Assembly (NCBI GenBank): GCA_028293465.1
Contig: JAQGOT010000081.1
Span: forward strand, 1 to 8,416
Direction of reading: 5' to 3'
Length of the DNA stretch: 8,416 nucleotides
Source of the DNA: Pedosphaera sp.
GTDB taxonomy: Bacteria; Verrucomicrobiota; Verrucomicrobiia; Limisphaerales; Pedosphaeraceae
A program made the translations under genes and the position numbers. The first letter of the stretch is position 1. Every line of letters begins with the position of its first letter. This document shows positions 6,321-8,416 of the stretch, one piece after another. Below the pieces are notes generated by a model, which searched no databases, was not told the DNA's origin, and worked only from the letters and a program-made list of their open reading frames with translations.

Positions 6321-6471
6321 GGAGGAGGACGACTTGAAACCTGCCCGGAAACTAATCAGAAAGAACCTAAGCAGTCATGACCTATTTACCGGGGATTTTC
6401 TGCGCCATGTTGGGGATGTTGATTACATGGTGCGTCATTCCAGTTATTCAACGCAGGCTTGGTTTCCTTAA
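6321..6471 (+). other. Strong Shine-Dalgarno followed by a small TTG-started frame overlapping the transferase start
   Basis: GGAGGAGG (6321-6328) sits 5 nt before TTG at 6334. That codon opens a 45-residue frame beginning MKPARKLIRKNLSSHDL and ending at TAA 6469-6471. An ATG at 6313 is in the same frame and would give 52 residues. The frame overlaps the first 95 bases of the transferase gene in another register. It is the best ribosome-binding site in the window, whereas the transferase ATG has only a poor one. It could be a leader peptide, a remnant of an N-terminal extension shifted by one base, or chance. Confidence 0.25.
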
Positions 6472-7879
6472 CCGGGGAGATTTGGCCCAGTTTCACCATG
6501 CCCCGGGGGATCGCGTGTCCCGATTGGGTGGGCTGGCATTGGCCCTCGCATTCGTGGCGGTCGCCCTGGCGGCGTCGTTTCTTTTTCCAGAAGACAGCGT
6601 CAGCACCCGCATGCGCTGGACGGTGGTGGGTGGTTCGCTGCTGATGTTTTTGTTGGGATTGTGTGACGATTTGCGTCCTTTGGGGGCAAAACGGAAGCTG
6701 CTGGGACAGATCCTGATCGCCTCCGCAGCCTACTATGGTGGCGTTCAGATTCAGCATTTCAAGGATCCGTTTCACAATGTGGTTTACCAACTGGGCGTCT
6801 GGAGTCCGGTGGTGACGGTGTTTTGGATGGTGGCTTTAACCAACCTGATCAACCTGATTGACGGCATTGATGGCCTGGCCGGCGGGATTGCCCTGATGCT
6901 GATGGGCTTGCTCGCCTATTTCAGTTTGGGAGCGGCGATGCCGTTTACGGCTTTGTGCGCCGCCGGGATGGTCGGGGCATTGCTGGGATTCCTGCGCTTC
7001 AATTTCCCCCCCGCGCAGATTTACATGGGCGATGGCGGGGCTTATTTCATCGGCTTTTTGATCGCGAGCCTGGCCGCAGTCAACTCGCACAAGGGGACGA
7101 TCGTGACAGCCCTGATCGCGCCGTTGTTCGTGCTGGCGTTGCCAATCGTGGATGTCAGTGTCGCCCTCATTCGCCGCGGGTTGAGAGGCTTGCCGCTGTT
7201 CCGGGCGGATCGGAAGCATATTCATCATCGGTTGGTGGAGGCGGGCCTGTCCAGAAGGCGGGCCGTTTTAACACTGTACTTCATCTCGCTCATTTTCCTG
7301 ATGCTGGCACTGTGCGCGGCCTGGCTGGGCGGACGGGCGGTCCCGTTGCTGCTCGGGGTTGGGGCGCTGGTCCTGCTGGCAGCCGCCCGGGCGTTTCGAT
7401 TCAGCCGCAAATGGTTTTCGATCCGCCAAGTGTTGTGCGACAGCCTGGAACAGCGCAAAGCCACCCGCTACGCGCTCACGCTCGGGCATTGGCTTGAAAT
7501 GGAGGCTGACCGCAGCGATTCCATGGAGGAGTTATGGTGCGATTTTCAATTCATGGCCGGCAAGCTGGGTTTCGCGGAAGTCAAACTTACCTTGGCGGAC
7601 GAGCAGCAGGAATGGCGGGAAGAAAGCGGTGGCGAACTGAATTCCGAACTTCGGCTTCAATGTATGCATTTTCAAGGCATGAAGCTGGAATTTGCCGCGA
7701 AATCGGAAACCATGACCCAGTTGGTGTTTGAGCATGTGTGCGAGCTTTGTGCCGAGGCCTGGCATAAAGCCGCCACGCGCTGGGGCGCGAAGCACCGACT
7801 GCCCGTCTGTTTTGCGTCCCGGATCCGGCCGGCGAAGGCAGCGCCGCAACCGAGCGCACAGCCGGTTGCCGTCGGATGA
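6377..7879 (+). CDS. WecA/TagO-type polyprenyl-phosphate sugar-1-phosphate transferase with C-terminal extension
   Basis: This is an MraY/WecA superfamily membrane enzyme that moves a sugar 1-phosphate from a UDP-N-acetylhexosamine to undecaprenyl phosphate, starting surface polysaccharide synthesis at the inner membrane. About 11 hydrophobic segments span residues 1-338. Family motifs are present in order: GLCDDLRPLGAKRKLLGQ (94-111, Mg-binding DD at 97-98), NLINLIDGIDGLAGG (156-170, Asp162 and Asp165), FNFPPAQIYMGDGG (208-221, Asp219) and HIHHR (281-285). The HxHHR and DGIDGL forms favour WecA/TagO over MraY, but the exact sugar is not readable. Family members are usually ~320-370 residues; this one has 500. 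Residues ~340-480 form a soluble alpha/beta segment with a CELC pair (455-458), then a Pro/Ala tail. The ATG at 6377 is the first in frame after a TAA at 6368. A NusG-type factor lies convergently 80 bp downstream. Confidence 0.88.
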   Translation: MTYLPGIFCAMLGMLITWCVIPVIQRRLGFLNRGDLAQFHHAPGDRVSRLGGLALALAFVAVALAASFLFPEDSVSTRMRWTVVGGSLLMFLLGLCDDLRPLGAKRKLLGQILIASAAYYGGVQIQHFKDPFHNVVYQLGVWSPVVTVFWMVALTNLINLIDGIDGLAGGIALMLMGLLAYFSLGAAMPFTALCAAGMVGALLGFLRFNFPPAQIYMGDGGAYFIGFLIASLAAVNSHKGTIVTALIAPLFVLALPIVDVSVALIRRGLRGLPLFRADRKHIHHRLVEAGLSRRRAVLTLYFISLIFLMLALCAAWLGGRAVPLLLGVGALVLLAAARAFRFSRKWFSIRQVLCDSLEQRKATRYALTLGHWLEMEADRSDSMEELWCDFQFMAGKLGFAEVKLTLADEQQEWREESGGELNSELRLQCMHFQGMKLEFAAKSETMTQLVFEHVCELCAEAWHKAATRWGAKHRLPVCFASRIRPAKAAPQPSAQPVAVG

Positions 7880-7921
7880 GTGAGAGACCGGTAGAATCCC
7901 TCAGAAACCCAGCACTGCTTC

Positions 7922-7946
7922 GGTCGGCCGGGCTGCCACCCGGACC
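7922..7946. other. Imperfect hairpin between convergent genes
   Basis: GGT (7922-7924) and CCGGG (7928-7932) can pair with CCCGG-ACC (7939-7946), giving 8 bp with a 3-nt bulge and a 6-nt loop. There is no T-run on either strand, so it is at best a weak bidirectional stop. The rest of the 80-bp gap shows nothing. Confidence 0.2.
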
Positions 7947-7959
7947 AGGCAATGGCGAT

Positions 7960-8416
7960 TCAGATGACTTCCAGATCCGCCGCCTCGACCTTCACCGCCG
8001 CAGCCTGACCGATGAAATCCAAGCGCAGCAGAACCGTGTTCACACCGTAGCGTTGCACGACCAAACCCTCGACGCCGCGCAGCGGCCCGTTTTTGATCAA
8101 GACGCGCGTGCCCTCCCCGATCAGCGGGGCGAGGCGGATTTCTAGATCCGTGTCCAAGGCCCGGAGGATTTCCTCCAGTTGTTGAATAAACAACGCTTGA
8201 TCGGCGACGGCCAGCAGATTCGCCACGCAATCACTTTGCAGGATTTTGGGCCGGCGCTCGCTGGAAAGCTGAAGGAAAACATAGCCTGGAAAAAGCGGCT
8301 TCTGGAAGACGACCGTTTTGCCGCGGTATTTATGGGCGGCGCGATAGCAGGGCAGGGTGGCGGAAATCTCCTCCCGCTCACAGAATTGAACCAGCTTTTT
8401 TTCGCAGCGTGGCCGG
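7960..8416 (-). CDS. NusG-family transcription antitermination factor (RfaH/UpxY-like), N-terminus outside window
   Basis: The frame is open from the right edge to TGA at 7960 and shows 151 residues; perhaps 10-25 N-terminal residues are missing. The visible N-terminal NGN domain has RPRCEKKL (1-8), LPCYR (21-25), a basic RGK turn, then KPLFPGYVFLQL (39-50), which is the NusG-family signature segment. The C-terminal KOW domain covers ~98-151, with IGEGTRVLIKNGPLRGVEGL (99-118). The family binds RNA polymerase through the NGN domain and alters pausing or termination. The short form and Cys-bearing NGN (Cys4, 12, 23, 63) suggest a specialised paralogue and not housekeeping NusG, as is usual near polysaccharide operons. 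It is convergent with the WecA-type gene. An apparent shorter start at 8226 is an internal GTG (Val) codon; the true start is off the window. Confidence 0.88.
   Translation of the reverse strand, partial: RPRCEKKLVQFCEREEISATLPCYRAAHKYRGKTVVFQKPLFPGYVFLQLSSERRPKILQSDCVANLLAVADQALFIQQLEEILRALDTDLEIRLAPLIGEGTRVLIKNGPLRGVEGLVVQRYGVNTVLLRLDFIGQAAAVKVEAADLEVI

Noticed and set aside
7876..8145. 89-residue + strand frame whose ATG overlaps the transferase stop (ATGA), looking like translational coupling
   Set aside because: Beyond 7960 it is the complement of the NusG KOW domain, and its product has no family features. The overlap is coincidental.
8142..8381. 79-residue minus frame, which at first suggests the NusG-like gene is frameshifted
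   Set aside because: Reading the 7960 frame upstream through 8226 to the window edge gives an uninterrupted NGN domain (RPRCEKKL ... LFPGYVF), so there is no frameshift and this frame is a shadow.

Overview
The window looks like a piece of a Verrucomicrobiota chromosome, probably near the Pedosphaera/Limisphaerales group. This is inferred from style, not from a marker gene. Two secreted proteins carry the Thr/Asn-rich C-terminal module ending in an FYR motif that I associate with that phylum. A third ends in a Pro-rich, GGR-containing tail also familiar from it. Translation starts mostly lack a clear Shine-Dalgarno, and TTG/GTG starts are plausible.

Layout. (1) 1-161: the edge of an upstream locus, closed by a strong intrinsic terminator (35-64). 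(2) 162-623 (+): an open frame holding only the N-terminal DNA-binding half of an IS630-type transposase. It breaks off where the DDE domain should begin, and its stop overlaps the stop of the next gene in a single CTAG. (3) 620-4952 (-): a two-gene operon for secreted proteins. The first gene encodes a 936-residue parallel beta-helix protein with eight full 63-residue repeats. The second encodes an M64-family (IgA peptidase type) zinc metallopeptidase. Both proteins end in related C-terminal modules. (4) 4953-5163: a divergent control region with a promoter candidate on each strand and a perfect 20-bp palindrome about equidistant from both. (5) 5164-5922 (+): an Ala-rich secreted helical-repeat protein of unknown function with its own intrinsic terminator. 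(6) 5978-6376: about 400 bp without a convincing gene, holding a G-run repeat tract, a short hairpin segment resembling dispersed intergenic repeats, a promoter candidate, and a strong Shine-Dalgarno in front of a small overlapping frame. (7) 6377-7879 (+): a WecA/TagO-type polyprenyl-phosphate sugar-1-phosphate transferase with an unusual soluble C-terminal extension of about 160 residues. (8) 7960-8416 (-): a NusG-family (RfaH/UpxY-like) antitermination factor cut by the window edge at its N-terminus.

How the genes may work together. The WecA-type enzyme and the specialised NusG paralogue are a familiar pairing in polysaccharide loci, so the right end is probably the border of an exopolysaccharide or O-antigen cluster extending beyond the window. 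The left operon probably makes exported or surface proteins. The 252-residue protein may share its regulator through the palindrome. I see no CRISPR, tRNA, rRNA, defence system or phage module. The less ordinary features are the shared C-terminal module, the divergent palindrome, the transferase extension, the unknown secreted protein and the precise IS/peptidase junction.
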